DNA of 64,000 nt from Brachionus koreanus (Eukaryota; Rotifera; Eurotatoria; Ploima; Brachionidae): positions 1,842,342 to 1,906,341 of the forward strand of contig PJRA01000508.1 in NCBI GenBank assembly GCA_016987375.1. The letters run 5' to 3'. This document shows, piece after piece, positions 63,798-64,000 of this stretch. Each line of letters begins with the position of its first letter. Position 1 is the first letter of the stretch. The position numbers and the translations under genes are program-made. A model generated the notes under the pieces. That model searched no databases and was not told the origin of the DNA. It worked only from the letters and a program-made list of their open reading frames with translations.

Positions 63798-63899
63798 CTT
63801 TATTAAAAGTCGTAAGAAAAATATTATTTCTTATTTAATGCTTGTTTAAAAGCATCGAGTTATTCTCATTTATCAAAAAAAAATTATAAAAAAATCTTT

Positions 63900-63998
63900 T
63901 TATTCAACTTGAAAATTAAATTTAAAATCGGAATTTTTTGCCGGCTCCATTTTAAAATAATTTTCATCGGATTTTTTTGCTGAATTTTCATTTAATTC
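63900..63998 (-). CDS. 3' end of a gene running off the window
   Basis: The last 32 codons of a minus-strand frame, ending NSDFKFNFQVE and a TAA at 63902-63900. The composition (Asn, Lys, Asp, Glu, Ser) and absence of stops up to the window edge fit a real hydrophilic C-terminus. No family can be named from so little. It stops 102 nt before the ENTR1-like ATG on the same strand, an operon-like spacing. Confidence 0.5.
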   Translation of the reverse strand, partial: ELNENSAKKSDENYFKMEPAKNSDFKFNFQVE

Positions 63999-64000
63999 TA

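Noticed and set aside
1..64000. CRISPR arrays, bacterial operons, riboswitches, rRNA
   Set aside because: The DNA is clearly animal nuclear sequence with introns; no spaced repeats or rRNA-like blocks were seen.

Overview
This window is nuclear DNA of an AT-rich animal. The coding regions are interrupted by many very short GT-AG introns, mostly 44-62 nt. The gene set is metazoan: a four-homeodomain ZFHX/zfh2-type transcription factor, ANO10, UBL7, TRNT1, MPPED-type phosphoesterases and an inducible-type cytosolic HSP70. Extreme AT content, tiny introns, very tight same-strand gene spacing and CR1/Jockey-like retroelement debris would fit a small lophotrochozoan or gnathiferan such as a monogonont rotifer (Brachionus-like). 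That assignment is inference, because no species-diagnostic marker is present.

Layout. 1-1822: assembly gap flanked by a non-LTR retrotransposon fragment. 1823-3733 (-): intronless HSP70 with a readable heat-shock promoter at 3818-3979. 4393-10197 (+): a compact three-gene cluster of ANO10 (13 exons), a glutaredoxin-like C5orf63/YDR286C-type protein and UBL7 (6 exons). The gaps are 91 and 19 nt and each next ATG follows an AG, which suggests polycistronic transcription with trans-splicing. 11449-13147 (-): TRNT1, the CCA-adding enzyme, in 6 exons. 15775-16653 (+): an intronless acidic, serine-rich protein of unknown function. 19091-22806: two convergent MPPED-like paralogues, each predicted at 292 aa but with mostly different intron positions, with a 41-aa single-pass membrane smORF between them.

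23000-37700 is a gene-poor region holding a decayed DNA transposon with terminal inverted repeats (23053-24288), a tRNA-derived SINE (25138-25318), a possible retroelement integrase relic and a few isolated coding-like patches. 37698-56177 (+) is the ZFHX gene: N-terminal zinc-finger exons, a 10.8-kb intron, then one large exon with four homeodomains. The emptiness around it resembles the regulatory landscape of a developmental transcription factor. 58600-59460: a second, decayed reverse-transcriptase relic. 59794-60843 (-): an intronless putative HExxH metalloprotease of unknown family. 60900-61760: a patchwork of recent duplications, including a 113-bp tandem repeat and an inverted copy of the start region of the neighbouring ENTR1-like gene. 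63027-63797 (-): an ENTR1/SDCCAG3-like coiled-coil protein, tightly preceded by the 3' end of another gene that runs off the window.

For the multi-exon genes I built the exon models by hand. The ANO10, UBL7, TRNT1, ZFHX and both MPPED models keep reading frame across every junction and total a multiple of three. The clearest candidate for an undescribed arrangement is the ANO10-glutaredoxin-UBL7 cluster; the orphan HExxH protein and the membrane smORF are the clearest candidates for undescribed genes.
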